A DNA stretch of 64,000 bases. It comes from Anaerolineae bacterium (lineage in GTDB: Bacteria; Chloroflexota; Anaerolineae; Aggregatilineales; JAFGMM01). Made by a program: the position numbers and the translations under genes. Positions within the stretch are counted from its first letter, which is position 1, and each line of letters starts with the position of its first letter. The DNA lies in the NCBI GenBank assembly GCA_027494055.1, contig JAOSJO010000025.1, positions 143,262 to 207,261 of the forward strand, given 5' to 3'. Under the pieces are notes generated by a model. That model was not told the origin of the DNA and did not search any database. It was given only the letters and a program-made list of their open reading frames with translations. Positions 52,109 through 63,190 of the stretch are shown one piece after another.

Positions 52109-53049
52109 ATGCGAGTACCCCAGACGGTTGAAGAGCGACAGGCGCGCGCCTGGGCGGGCCGCGCCCGGTTCGGCGTGTCCAGCCAGACGCTTCTCGGCTA
52201 CGCGCTCGTAGCGCCGCTGATCCTGTGGCTGGCGTTCACCATCCTCTACCCGCTGATTTCGGCGGTCCGGCTCAGCTTCCTGGATGTCGGCATCATCGGC
52301 ACCGGCGGGGACTTCGTCGGTTTGAGGAACTACGAGCGGATCCTGACCGGCAACCAGTTCTGGCCGGCGCTGGGACGGAGCCTGTTCTGGGTGGTGGCGA
52401 ACGCGGTGGTGCAGACGCTCGCCGCCTTCGCCACGGCGCTGATCCTGCGCCAGCGCTTTCCGGGCCGGGGGCGGCGCGCGTGTGGGTCATCCTCTCGTGG
52501 ATCGTGCCGACGGTGGTGGTCGTCATCATCTGGCGGTGGCTCCTGGGCACCTCCGGCGGCATCGTGAACTACCTGCTCGTGACGCTGGGCCTGACCTCCG
52601 CGCCGGTGGGCTTCTTCGGCACGGCAAACGGCGCCTTCACCTCCCTGACGCTGATCAACTCGTGGCGCTGGTTCCCGCTCATGGCGGTGATCCTGCTCGC
52701 CGGGATGCAGAGCATCCCCGATGAACTCTACGAGGCCGCCGCGGTCGATGGCGCGTCGCCATTGCAGCGCTTCCGCCACGTGACGTTTCCCGGCCTGCGC
52801 GCAGTGCTCTTCGTGCTGGGGCTGGTGGGCACGCTCTGGTCGGTCAACGTGTTCGACGTGATCTGGCTCCTCACCAAGGGCGGCCCGTCGAGCGGGACGA
52901 CGACCGCGCCGGTCTTTATCTATGACACGGCCTTCACCAGCTACAGGCTCAGCCGGGCGGCGGCGGCCTCGGTGGTAATGGGGCTGATCCTGCTGGTGTT
53001 CGCGGCGCTGTTCATCCGCTTCATGTCGCCGCCGGCCGACGAGGACTAG
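52109..53049 (+). CDS. sugar ABC transporter permease, MalF-like (one frameshift)
   Basis: About 313 aa after repair. It has six transmembrane helices and the cytoplasmic EAA loop ELYEAAAVDGASPLQRFRHVTFPGL that docks the ATPase. Start is ATG 52109. The G5 run at 52467-52471 breaks the frame; a sixth G gives RGAARVWVILSWIVPT. It pairs with the MalG-like permease 15 bp downstream. No ATP-binding subunit is encoded in the operon, so a shared MsmK-type ATPase elsewhere is likely. Confidence 0.88.
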
Positions 53050-53064
53050 GGGCAGGGGGAGACC

Positions 53065-53901
53065 ATGCTGCGGGACACATACCAACTGCGCCGCAACCTC
53101 GTCGTCGGCGGGTCTGTCTTTCTGCTGCTCTTCGTCGTCATCGCGCCGTTCTACTGGATCTTCACCGCTTCGATCAAAGCGCCGGAGGAGATCATCGCGC
53201 AGACGCCGACGCTCTTCCCGCAGTCGTTCACGCTGACCCACTACGACAAGCTACTCGCGTCGTCGGACTTCCCGCAGTATCTCGTCAACAGCGTGGCGGT
53301 CGCGGCGCTGACCATGGCGATCACAGTTGTGCTTTCGACGATGGCGGCGTACAGTCTGTACCGCCTGCGCTTTCCGGGCCGCGACTTCCTGTTCAAGATC
53401 ATCCTGGTGACCTACGTCTTCCCCGGCATCCTGCTGCTGATCCCGCTCTACGAGATGATGAGCCGCCTGGGGCTGATCGACAGCCTGTGGGCGCTGGTGT
53501 TCATCAACGTCACGTTCGCCGCGCCGTTTGCGGTGTGGCTGCTCCAGGCGTTCTTCCGCGCGATTCCCTACGAGTTGGAGGAGGCCGCCGCCCTCGACGG
53601 CGCGGGGCGGGTGCGCATCCTGCTCACGATCATGCTGCCGCTGGCGCTGCCGGGCGTGACGAGCATCGCCATCTACGCCTTCATCACCTCGTGGACGGAG
53701 TACATGTTTGCCTCGGTGCTCATCCTCAGCGACGCGACGCGCACCCTGCCGGTGGGGTTGGCGGGCATCGTGGGGCAGTACCAGGTGGACTGGGGGCTGC
53801 TCCTCGCCGGCGCGACCGTCACGACCATCCCCGTGTTGATCCTCTTCGCCCTGTTCGGGCGGAACTTCGTTGAAGGCCTGACGGCCGGCGCGGTCAAGTG
53901 A
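53065..53901 (+). CDS. sugar ABC transporter permease, MalG-like
   Basis: 278 aa with six transmembrane helices. The EAA loop ELEEAAALDGAGRVRILLTIMLPL near residues 170-193 contacts the ATPase. Short N-terminal helix and FYWIFTASIKAPEE are typical of MalG-type partners in the CUT1 class, which imports di- and oligosaccharides or glycerol-phosphate compounds. The frame is intact. A GGGGGAG box precedes the ATG. It is the last gene of the GntR-ROK-ABC operon; repeat copy 3 starts right after it. Confidence 0.9.
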   Translation: MLRDTYQLRRNLVVGGSVFLLLFVVIAPFYWIFTASIKAPEEIIAQTPTLFPQSFTLTHYDKLLASSDFPQYLVNSVAVAALTMAITVVLSTMAAYSLYRLRFPGRDFLFKIILVTYVFPGILLLIPLYEMMSRLGLIDSLWALVFINVTFAAPFAVWLLQAFFRAIPYELEEAAALDGAGRVRILLTIMLPLALPGVTSIAIYAFITSWTEYMFASVLILSDATRTLPVGLAGIVGQYQVDWGLLLAGATVTTIPVLILFALFGRNFVEGLTAGAVK

Positions 53902-53902
53902 C

Positions 53903-54253
53903 GTATCTTTTCACATTCTCCGCTCGGTACCAAGCTATAGTGTGTCTTTCGCAACCCGACGACCAAAGTCGTCGGCTAATCGCAGAAAATGACAGTGGAG
54001 AGCACGAATTAGCCCGCGACTTATGGATTTCGAACAATTACACTGGCAATGCTCTCTTGACCGCCCTGTGAGGCACAGCACGCTGTATCCCCATCCACCG
54101 CCAGATATGGCGGTAGATGCGAACCGCCGGGTCGCCCCTACGACCACTGCATCGCCAGGTCTGTGATAGGCGCATAGCCATGCCGCGACTCTGCGAAGAG
54201 ATCGCCAGGATTATCATGAAAATGCGTCAGTCGCGGGAACCAAAAGGTGAACA
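53903..54253. repeat. composite palindromic repeat, copy 3 (occupied)
   Basis: Same frame as copy 1: TATCTTTTCACATTCTCCGCTC, hairpin CCGACGAC/GTCGTCGG, GGCTAAT/ATTAGCC, CCCGCGACT (54013-54021) and AGTCGCGGG (54229-54237), ending AACCAAAAGGTGAAC. A 207-bp module lies between the last two arms. Confidence 0.85.
54022..54228 (-). mobile_element. inserted module in repeat copy 3 (opposite orientation)
   Basis: 207 bp, ends TATGGATTTCGAACAATT and ATCATGAAAATGCGTC. Its reverse complement aligns along its length with the module at 34133-34341; for example both contain CTCTTCGCAGAGTC and GGCATGGCTATGCGCC. No coding capacity. The same loop site was used in both copies. Confidence 0.7.
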
Positions 54254-54504
54254 GTTACCAGGTGACCCGGCGCGGCGGCGGAGTCGGTTCGCATCGATCA
54301 GATGAGAAAGTACAGGTATAATAGCGAAATAAAGAAGTTCCGGCGTCCTGGCGGATTGAGATGATCTTGACGCCTGACACCGGGGATGCTACCATAGCGT
54401 TGTGTTCGTTGTTAGAAGTCCATTGTTGATTGCACACTGTGATGCCGGCGGGGGGAGCAACACTCGCCGGTTAGTTGTCTTGTGGGGTTGAGGTTTACCC
54501 GGCG

Positions 54505-55803
54505 ATGTATGTACGCCGCGACCGCTCGGCATTGGCCTTTGGCCGGCGGCGACGCCAGTCGTCGCGCTGGCGGATTGCGCTGTTGCTGTTCCTGCTCGGC
54601 GTGGTGGGCGTGGTGATCTGGCAGTTCGACCAGATCCAGCCGCCGCTGCTCGCCGCGATGGGCATCGGCCCGACCCCGACGCCGCCCGCCTACGTCCGCG
54701 CCAACGCCGGCTACGAAGCGTACATGGCCGGCGACCTGGAGACGGCCATCGCCGAGTTCCGCCGGGCCGCGCAGCAGGAGCCGGACAATGTCGATTACCT
54801 GTTCGAGCTGGCGCGGCTGCTGGTGTTCACGAAGGACGAGCGCGCGGCGCTGGGCCAGGACCGGATCGGGCAGGCGATCAGCTATGCGCAGCAGGCCATC
54901 GAGGCCGCCCCCGCCGATCCGCGCGGCCACGCCATCATGTGCAAGGCGCTGGACTGGGACAGCCGGCCTGAGGAGGCCATCCCCTACTGCCTGGAGGCCA
55001 TCGACCGCGACCCGGAATTCGCCGAGAGCTACGGCTACCTGGCAGAGGCGTCGGCGGACGTGAAGCGCTGGGCGCAGGCGCAGGAATACGGCAGGAGGGC
55101 CATCGACATCAACCCCAGCAGCGTCGATGCCCGGCGCGATTACGCCTATAGCCTCTGGGTTGTGGGGCTGTATCAGGAAGCGATCCAGCAACTGGATATC
55201 GCGGTGCGGCTGCACCCCAACCTGACGTACCTGCAATTCGAGCTGGCCGCGCTCTACCGCGCGACGGACAACGCCCCCGCCGCGATTGCCATCTACGACC
55301 GCATCCGCAGCCAGAACCCGAACAACGTGCGCGCCTACATGGAACTGTGCACCACCTACTTCGCCGAACGCGAGGACACCTACGCGCAGGACTACTGCGA
55401 GCAGGCGATGGAACTCGACCCGAACTACCAGCCGGCCTACCGGCAGGGCGGGCAGGTCTACTACACGCGGCGCAACTATGAGAGCGCCATCGAAGCGTTC
55501 GAGACGTGCGCGTGCTTGGCGGAGGGGTGACTGCGACAAGAACCCACAGACGCCCGATGTGCCCGGAAACGGGATCAGGCCGGTGCAGTGCTGGTACCTG
55601 CGCGGTCTGGCGTACTACTACCTGGCGCGGTGCGAGTTCGCAGTGCCGATTCTCGTCCAGTCCCTCAACCTGACCGCGGAAGACTCGATCAAAGAGATCG
55701 CCTACGAGGGGCTGCGGCTGTGTCAGGAGTCTGGCTCGGTGTTCGAGTGGCCCGGCCCCACCCCAACCCCCTGCCTGAATCGACGCCGATCGGGCTGCCC
55801 TAG
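54505..55803 (+). CDS. exported/anchored TPR protein 1 (two frameshifts)
   Basis: About 432 aa after repair. It has a basic N-terminus, one transmembrane helix (about residues 20-40), a PTPTPP linker and then some eight TPR repeats (ANAGYEAYMAGDLETAIAEFRRA; FELAALYRATDNAPAAIAIYDRI). The C-terminus carries another Thr-Pro tail (PTPTPLPESTPIGLP). Homopolymers break the frame at G4 near 55524-55527 and C5 near 55770; one base each restores it. It should present a TPR scaffold outside the membrane. It is followed 16 bp later by a paralogue, so the two form an operon. Confidence 0.78.
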
Positions 55804-55819
55804 CGTCGCGCGAGGCTGC

Positions 55820-57090
55820 ATGTACCTGAAGACCCCCAACGCTACCAGAAGGGCGGCCGGCGGCGCAGCATATCGCGGCGCGCGCTGGTGCTTGCCATCC
55901 TCGCCGGCCTGGGCATTCTGCTGGCCGATTTCGTGCTGGAGAACCAGGAATCGCTGCAGGCGCAGGTGGTCGGGATGCTCGCGACCGCCGAGAACCAGAT
56001 GGCGACGATGTCCGCGCCGACGCCGACGCCTGGGCAGGACCCGATGTTGTGCCTGAGCCGGGCGAATGCCGCATATGAGGCCGGCAACATGAGCGTGGCG
56101 CTGGATTACTACGATTGCGCCGTGAAGGGGATGCCTAACGACATCGGCGTGCATTACCAGCGCGCGTTCCTGCTCATCACCAGCGGGTACGAGGAGGAGG
56201 GGCTGAAGGCGGCCAGGGAAGCCATCATGGCCGACCCCACCGCGCCCCACGGCTACGCCATCGCCGGCATGGCGCTGGACTGGCTGGCTGCGTCCACCCG
56301 GCGACCGGAGCTTTACAACGAGGCGCTGGCCTACGTGCTGAAAGCGCTGGAGATCGACGAAAACTTCGCCGACGCCCATGCATTCCTGGCCGAGATCTAC
56401 GCCGACCAGGCACGGTTCGCCGAGGCGGAGATTGCCGCGCAGAAAGCCCTGGAGATCGACCCGGACAACTACAAGGCCCGCCGCAACTATGGGAGCGTGC
56501 TCGAATACCAGGCCGATTATGAGGGGGCGGCGGACCAGCTCGAACAGGCGATCCGCCTCAACCCCAAACTGCCCTACCTGCGCATTCACCTGGCGCGGCT
56601 GTACTTTGTGCTCGGCAAGGTGAACGACGCGCTCGACCTGCTGCTGCAGGCGGTGCAGATCACCGGCGGCGACGCGCAGAGCTATTACTGGTTGGGGCAC
56701 GGCTATCTGCAATACCAGGGCGACTACCCCTCCGCACTCAGCAACTTCGAGACCTGCGTCGAGGTTGACCCGGATTACCGCCCCTGTTGGGAGCGCCTGG
56801 GCGGCCTGCTCATCTTCCAGCAGGAGTACGACCGCGCGGCCAACGCCTATGCGCGCGCGATTGACCTGGGCAGCACCCGGCCCAGCGTGTTCTACTACGC
56901 GGCGATCTCCAACCAGTTGATTGGTCGCTGCGACAACGCCGTCAACTACGCGCGGCGCGGCCTGGAGCTGGCCGGGCTGGACACCGAGACGGAGTCGGAC
57001 ATGCGGCAGGTGATCAACGAGTGCCGGGGCATCGCGCTCGACACGCCGACGCCCGACCCCGAAACCGAGTCGCAATCTGAGGGCGAATAG
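55820..57090 (+). CDS. exported/anchored TPR protein 2 (one frameshift)
   Basis: About 423 aa after repair, with the layout of its upstream neighbour: a basic start, a membrane helix (ALVLAILAGLGILLADFVLE), an APTPTPG linker, and about nine TPR repeats (YNEALAYVLKALEIDENFADAHAF; AQKALEIDPDNYKARRNYGSVLEYQADYEGA) and a final TPTPDPE tail. The ATG at 55820 is in another frame; one C added to the C5 run at 55834-55838 gives MYLKTPQRYQKGGRRRS and joins it to the long ORF. Cysteines in repeats (SRANAAYEAG preceded by LC) are few. Function as a protein scaffold is inferred. Confidence 0.77.
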
Positions 57091-57156
57091 GGTATACTCG
57101 CGCCCGCGCCCCGTCAGGAAGGCTGGCACTCTCGGCGGCGTACTGCCAAAAACCTC

Positions 57157-57185
57157 TTGACAACCCCCAAGCATGATGGTAACAT
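57157..57185 (+). promoter_or_regulatory. groES: groES-groEL promoter
   Basis: TTGACA (57157-57162), a 17-bp spacer and TAACAT (57180-57185). The expected start site (about 57192) lies just before the CIRCE element. Confidence 0.75.
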
Positions 57186-57196
57186 ACGGTCGCATG

Positions 57197-57223
57197 TTAG
57201 CACTCACGCATCGACAGTGCTAA
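57197..57223 (+). promoter_or_regulatory. CIRCE operator (HrcA site)
   Basis: TTAGCACTC-N9-CAGTGCTAA, one mismatch to the consensus TTAGCACTC-N9-GAGTGCTAA. It overlaps the expected transcription start of groES, so HrcA should repress the operon under normal conditions. Confidence 0.92.
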
Positions 57224-57291
57224 AATGCAGTACGCGCTTAATCGGAACAATCTGTTCCAGATCGCAGAATTCCTAAGGAGGGAGTTTGACC

Positions 57292-57591
57292 ATGGCTCTG
57301 AAGTTGCGGCCACTGGCCGACCGCGTGATCGTTGAACCGTCGGAGAAGGAAGAGACCTTTGCGGGTGGCGAGTTGGTGCTGCCCGAAACCGCGAAAGAAA
57401 AACCCCAGCAGGGCAAGATTTTGGCCGTTGGTCCCGGCCGGCTTGACGAAGACGGCAAGCGGGTTGCGCTGGACGTCAAGGTTGACGACAGCGTCCTCTT
57501 CGCCAAGTACGCCGGCACCGAGGTCAAGATCGACGGCAAGAAGTTGCTCATCCTCAAAGAGAGCGACATCCTGGCAATCGTCGAAGATTAA
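57292..57591 (+). CDS. groES: co-chaperonin GroES
   Basis: 99-aa lid of the chaperonin, which caps GroEL and triggers release of folded protein. It has [17 protein letters not shown] at the start, a mobile loop ([19 protein letters not shown], residues about 20-38) and [21 protein letters not shown] at the end. An AAGGAGGG box ten nt before the ATG favours this start over an upstream TTG. The operon is under CIRCE control; groEL begins 57 bp downstream. Confidence 0.96.
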   Translation: MALKLRPLADRVIVEPSEKEETFAGGELVLPETAKEKPQQGKILAVGPGRLDEDGKRVALDVKVDDSVLFAKYAGTEVKIDGKKLLILKESDILAIVED

Positions 57592-57648
57592 CTCGCAGCG
57601 TCTGTTCATCCATAATATCTGAAGCACCCTAAGCGGAGGAATCAACAA

Positions 57649-59283
<1,635 letters not shown>

Positions 59284-59340
59284 ACCTGAGCCGATTGCTG
59301 CGCCCCTGCGCGCAGCTCAGGAGAAAAAGAAGGCTCCGCA

Positions 59341-59375
59341 CCGCAGCCCCTCCCACGAGGGGCTGCGGCCTTTTG
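59341..59375 (+). terminator. rho-independent terminator after groEL
   Basis: Perfect 12-bp stem (59341-59352 with 59357-59368), CCAC loop, then CCTTTTG. Confidence 0.85.
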
Positions 59376-59515
59376 TCCCTATCGCGCCAGGGCCATTCTC
59401 CCCTGGGCGCACCGGCGGGTCGGTGGTGCAAGAAAAGAGCGCGGCGTGCGCCGCGCCCTCTCATCAATATTGGCGCAGCGAGTGCGCCCCGCGTTCGGGG
59501 CGCGCTAAGCGTGCG

Positions 59516-60787
59516 TCACGGCCCGGTAACCCAACCGGCGCGGAAGGCCACCTCGTCGGCGTCCTGGTTGATGAAGAAATCCTCGGCCTGGGCGCGCGGG
59601 GCGGTGGCCGTGAAGATCACATTGTCCAACTGGTCGCAGAGCGCCAACTCCACGCCCACGGCGTCAACGCCGTCGAGGCCCTGGGCCTGCTCCGTGACGA
59701 CGCCCATCGCATCGAGCGACGCATCCGAGAAGCCCGGCCCGCCCGGCCAGCAGAACAGGCCGATCAACCCCACGCCGGCGGGGGTCTCCCGGAAGGCCGC
59801 GGCGGCATCCGCGAACCCGGCGGCGGAGAGCGCGGACCCGGTGTCGGTGAGGGCGCGCGCGTTCGCCTCGTTGAGCGCGGTGAGGGTAGGGTTGGCGGTC
59901 GGGGCCGGCGGCCCGGCGGCCTCCCGCCCCTGGTTGAGCACGAGAATCGCGATGACCGTACTCACCAGGGCAATGATGACCAGCACCAGGATGAACTGGA
60001 GCAAACGCCCGCCCTTGCCGCGCGCGCGCGGCGCTTCGGCCTCTTCTTCGCCCGCGAACGCCGCGTCTTCCTCGCCCGCAGCCGCGCCCTCGTCGAAGTC
60101 GAAGAGGATGTCCTCGTCTGCAAGCGCCGCCGCGAAGAGCGCGTCATCGTCGTCGAAGTCGAACATCGCCTCGTCGGGAGACTCCTCAAGGGACTCGTCA
60201 TAGGCCTGTTCGGCGACCTCGGTCGGGCGGTCGAAGGGGCTGGTTTCCAGCTCGAAAGGGGTTTCTCTTGAGAGCACCGCCGCCGGCGACTCGTCTGGGA
60301 AGTCGGGCGCGGAGGCCTCCGCCCCGGCTTCCTCCTCAAACGCGAAGTCCCATGCGTCCTCCGCTTCCTCTTCAACCGCTTCGAGGTCCTCTATCGAGGC
60401 CCCGGCAGCAGCCTCGGAAGGCGCAGCTTCCGCCGCGACCCCGGTCATCATCACTTCGGTAGGCGTCTGTTCCGCCGTTACTTCCTCGATGCCCCCGGCG
60501 GTCGCAAAGGCGTCGGCCGGCGCGGGCGCGGCCGGCGGGGGATAGAGCGCGTTGAGCCGGTCGAGCATCTGGCGCGCTTTGGCGTGGTTGGGGTTCAGCT
60601 CCAGCACCTTGTTAAGGGCCTCGCGCGCCTCGTCTGGCGCATCCACGGCGTTCGCGATGAGCCACCAGGCGTTGACGTTGTCCATGTCCTGGCGCAGCAC
60701 GTCCTCCAGGATTTCGACCGCCTCATCGAAGCGCTCTTCCTGGATCAGGCGGGTGGCCTCGTACTCTCTCTGACGGATGTCGTCCAT
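59516..60787 (-). CDS. TPR membrane protein with acidic spacer (paralogue C)
   Basis: 423 aa. N-terminal TPR-like helices (residues 1-85: ATRLIQEERFDEAVEILEDVL; AREALNKVLELNPNHAKARQML) match the two genes upstream on this strand. A long Ala/Glu/Asp-rich, probably disordered spacer (about 95-270) follows, then one transmembrane helix (LLQFILVLVIIALVSTVIAILVL), then an outer domain of about 130 residues. That last domain has two cysteines (LFCWPGG and LALCDQL) and no family that I recognise. It is the longest of the tandem trio. Confidence 0.72.
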   Translation of the reverse strand: MDDIRQREYEATRLIQEERFDEAVEILEDVLRQDMDNVNAWWLIANAVDAPDEAREALNKVLELNPNHAKARQMLDRLNALYPPPAAPAPADAFATAGGIEEVTAEQTPTEVMMTGVAAEAAPSEAAAGASIEDLEAVEEEAEDAWDFAFEEEAGAEASAPDFPDESPAAVLSRETPFELETSPFDRPTEVAEQAYDESLEESPDEAMFDFDDDDALFAAALADEDILFDFDEGAAAGEEDAAFAGEEEAEAPRARGKGGRLLQFILVLVIIALVSTVIAILVLNQGREAAGPPAPTANPTLTALNEANARALTDTGSALSAAGFADAAAAFRETPAGVGLIGLFCWPGGPGFSDASLDAMGVVTEQAQGLDGVDAVGVELALCDQLDNVIFTATAPRAQAEDFFINQDADEVAFRAGWVTGP

Positions 60788-60818
60788 TGCCCCTTCCCTT
60801 CGCACCAGTGGGTCGGTG

Positions 60819-61286
60819 CTAACCGCTGGTGACCAACACCACAACCACGACCACGACGATCACCAGCACCGCGACCCCCAACGCGATCAGCAAACGAGTC
60901 CGGTTGCCGGTCCGGCGGCCCCGCTTTGCCGTGCCCTTGCGGCGTTGCGTGCTGGGCTGCGCCGGTTTCGGTTTCACGGGCGCTTTCCGGGTTGCCGGCC
61001 TGGCCTCAAGGATCGATGGCTTCTCCGCGAGTTCCGGATACTGCGCGATAAGCTGCGCCAGCATCGCCCGCGCCTTCGCGTGGCCCGGCTTCAGCTTCAG
61101 GACGTGATCGAGCGCAACCCGCCTGTCGGTCGGCGTGTCCATCGCGTGGACCATGAGCCACCAGGCGTTCGCGTTCTGGTCATCGACCAGGATGATCTGC
61201 TGCAAGATGTGCAGCGCTTCCGTCCGGCGGCCAGCCTTGATCAACGCATGGGCGCGTTGCATCTGTTCGCGAGTCGGGTCGCTCAA
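60819..61286 (-). CDS. TPR protein with C-terminal membrane anchor (paralogue B)
   Basis: 155 aa. TPR-like helices (residues 1-85: AHALIKAGRRTEALHILQQIIL; RRVALDHVLKLKPGHAKARAML) are followed by a Lys/Pro-rich basic linker and a single C-terminal helix (LLIALGVAVLVIVVVVVVVLV), so it is a tail-anchored protein with the TPR inside the cell. Start is probably TTG at 61286. It lies 31 bp before paralogue C on the same strand and after paralogue A. The basic linker contrasts with the acidic spacer of paralogue C. Confidence 0.7.
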   Translation of the reverse strand: MSDPTREQMQRAHALIKAGRRTEALHILQQIILVDDQNANAWWLMVHAMDTPTDRRVALDHVLKLKPGHAKARAMLAQLIAQYPELAEKPSILEARPATRKAPVKPKPAQPSTQRRKGTAKRGRRTGNRTRLLIALGVAVLVIVVVVVVVLVTSG

Positions 61287-61426
61287 CGCCCTTACGCCCC
61301 CTTTGTTGGTTTATTAAAGGTTAGTATAGTCACGCTCGGCAAACCCGGCAAATGGGCATGTTGCAAGAAACAAGCCCGGCGCTGCCGCGTCGGGCTGTTC
61401 GAGGAAATGGGGGCGCGCGGTATGCG

Positions 61427-61933
61427 CTATACGCTGAGGACAATGACGAACACTGCGGTCACGAGGAGGACCATCCCCACGCCGATTGCCATCAGCGACT
61501 TGACCGGTAGATCCATCCGGCCTTTGGCCGGCTTGAGCGCAATGTCTGACGCCGAAACCGGCCTGTCTTCGTCGTCAGCCTCGACTCCGGCGCGGTCGGC
61601 GTCGGCCAGAGAGACGTACACATTGGGCGGGTCGTCGAGCGGCACGATGGCTGGCGCGCCGGCCAGCGCGCCAGCGCGTGCGGGATAGCGCGCGCTGAGC
61701 CGTTCCAGTGCGCGCTGCGCGCGTGCGTAGCCGGGGTCGATTTCGAGCGCAATCTCCAGCGCCTCGCGCGCCTCTCCCGGGTCTGACGCGACCTGCGCGT
61801 AGAGATAGTAGCCCTCGACGAGGCGGGGGTTGGCGGTGAGGATCGCCTCAAGGGCGGCACGCGCCTCAGCTTTGCGCCTGGCTTTGACAAGTTGGTAGGC
61901 GTGCTGAAGTTGCTGGCGGTCTTCTGGGGTCAT
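61427..61933 (-). CDS. TPR protein with C-terminal membrane anchor (paralogue A)
   Basis: 168 aa. The same N-terminal module (HAYQLVKARRKAEARAALEAIL; AREALEIALEIDPGYARAQRAL), an acidic linker (DADRAGVEADDEDRPVS) and one C-terminal transmembrane helix (LMAIGVGMVLLVTAVFVIVLSV). A GAGGAGC box precedes the ATG at 61933. With the next two genes it forms a tandem family that clearly arose by duplication. Function unknown. Confidence 0.7.
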   Translation of the reverse strand: MTPEDRQQLQHAYQLVKARRKAEARAALEAILTANPRLVEGYYLYAQVASDPGEAREALEIALEIDPGYARAQRALERLSARYPARAGALAGAPAIVPLDDPPNVYVSLADADRAGVEADDEDRPVSASDIALKPAKGRMDLPVKSLMAIGVGMVLLVTAVFVIVLSV

Positions 61934-62093
61934 GGCTGCGTTGCTCCTCGCGTGCGCAAAGTTATTCAGATGGCGCAGGCGAACATTGGGATTTTAAGTG
62001 TTTCTCAATGATTATACCGCCGTTTCAACGGCGTTTGCGCGGCGCAATCTGAAAAGCGCGTGAAGATTTCGGCCAGGGGTGCGCGCGGAGGCC

Positions 62094-62792
62094 TCAGGGG
62101 TGCAGCGTGTACGCGGGCTGACTATCGCCGGATTGCATCGCGCGCAGGCGCTCGCGCGGCGTCGGCAGGACGCGCGCCTCCTGCGCGACGAGCGCGCGCC
62201 AGAACGCCGCCTGCACGTGTTCGGGGAGCGCCGACCGGGCGTGGCCGGCGAGCGCGGCGGCCACGTCGCGCGCGTCAAGGCGCGCCAGCGCCGCCGTCAG
62301 GCTCTTGAGCACGCGCGCCTGCCGGTCCAGCGCGTCCAGGGGGTCGGCGCTGCGGTCCAGGTAGCGCGCCAGGCCGTGGGCATCCTGCGGCACGGCCCCC
62401 AGGACGAGCGAGTCGCCGTTCAGCGGGAGGAGCGCCGCCAGCGCCTCCGTCGAAAACGTGATCGTGCCGGCCAGGTAATCGACCTCCTCCAGCAGCGCCG
62501 CGACCGCGCCGCGCAGCCGGCGTTCGTCGCCGGCCGCGTAGAGGTCGGCCAGCCGCGCCGCCTCCGCCGGGGACCACGTCTCCGGCGGCAGGCCGATCAG
62601 GTGCAGGCCGTCTCCGGCCGGCGACGCCACCCATACGGCGCGCAGCGCGCCGTCGCGCCCGGCGGCGAGGAGCAACACCGGCTGCGGGCGGTCGGCATTC
62701 ACCCGCGTGTGGATCGCAACGCCGGTGAGCGCGCCGGCGGCCACGCACGCGCCCACGAAGAGCACGCTCAGGAGAAATGCGCCCCATTTCAT
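62094..62792 (-). CDS. exported hypothetical protein, possibly LytR-CpsA-Psr-like
   Basis: 232 aa with an N-terminal signal anchor (residues 4-28). The mature part begins with RPQPVLLLAAGRDGALRAVWVAS and GLHLIGLPPET, which resembles the start of LCP cell-wall ligase domains, but the arginines and aspartates that bind the polyprenyl phosphate are not evident. The call is therefore tentative. It is intact and uses codons like its neighbours. It stands alone between the TPR cluster and a small membrane protein. Confidence 0.5.
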   Translation of the reverse strand: MKWGAFLLSVLFVGACVAAGALTGVAIHTRVNADRPQPVLLLAAGRDGALRAVWVASPAGDGLHLIGLPPETWSPAEAARLADLYAAGDERRLRGAVAALLEEVDYLAGTITFSTEALAALLPLNGDSLVLGAVPQDAHGLARYLDRSADPLDALDRQARVLKSLTAALARLDARDVAAALAGHARSALPEHVQAAFWRALVAQEARVLPTPRERLRAMQSGDSQPAYTLHP

Positions 62793-62853
62793 GGCATCAG
62801 CGCCCGGCTGCAGCGCGCGCCTGCCGCGCGCACGTCATCGCGTCTTGCACTGG

Positions 62854-63096
62854 CTAATACACGTTGAGCAGGGAGAGGATCAGGTAGGTGGAAACGGTTG
62901 TGGTCACGTACAGCACCAGCCCGACGATGAGCAGTGACCGCACAGTCTGCTTGTAGCGGTACAGGGCGTAGAGGCTCAGCGCGACAAACTGCCAGAAGCG
63001 CGCGTGGAGCCACTGGCTCGCCAGCGCCAGGCTGTCCCGCGTTCGCCTGCCGCCGGTCGGGCGGACGTGATAGACGCACTGATTCTGCACTTGCAT
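62854..63096 (-). CDS. small membrane protein
   Basis: 80 aa with two hydrophobic stretches (about residues 34-46 and 54-77, ending YLILSLLNVY) and a basic N-terminal region. GGGGGA lies before the ATG at 63096. No recognisable family. The codon use is ordinary, so it is likely a real gene, but only its membrane location can be claimed. Confidence 0.5.
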   Translation of the reverse strand: MQVQNQCVYHVRPTGGRRTRDSLALASQWLHARFWQFVALSLYALYRYKQTVRSLLIVGLVLYVTTTVSTYLILSLLNVY

Positions 63097-63190
63097 GTTT
63101 TCCCCCGGACGGTTTCACGGCCCCTGTCGAATGTGTATTACAGGGTGGTGCAAGATCAGTGCCAGTCCAGGGGGATGCGGGCGGGTCGTC

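Larger units (their letters stand above)
53902..54504. other. 603-bp gene-free region with the third composite repeat
   Basis: The left part is repeat copy 3. From 54254 to 54504 no gene, promoter pair or palindrome is clear. Confidence 0.6.

Noticed and set aside
57180..57240. A riboswitch before groES
   Set aside because: The structure is fully explained by the CIRCE palindrome and promoter.
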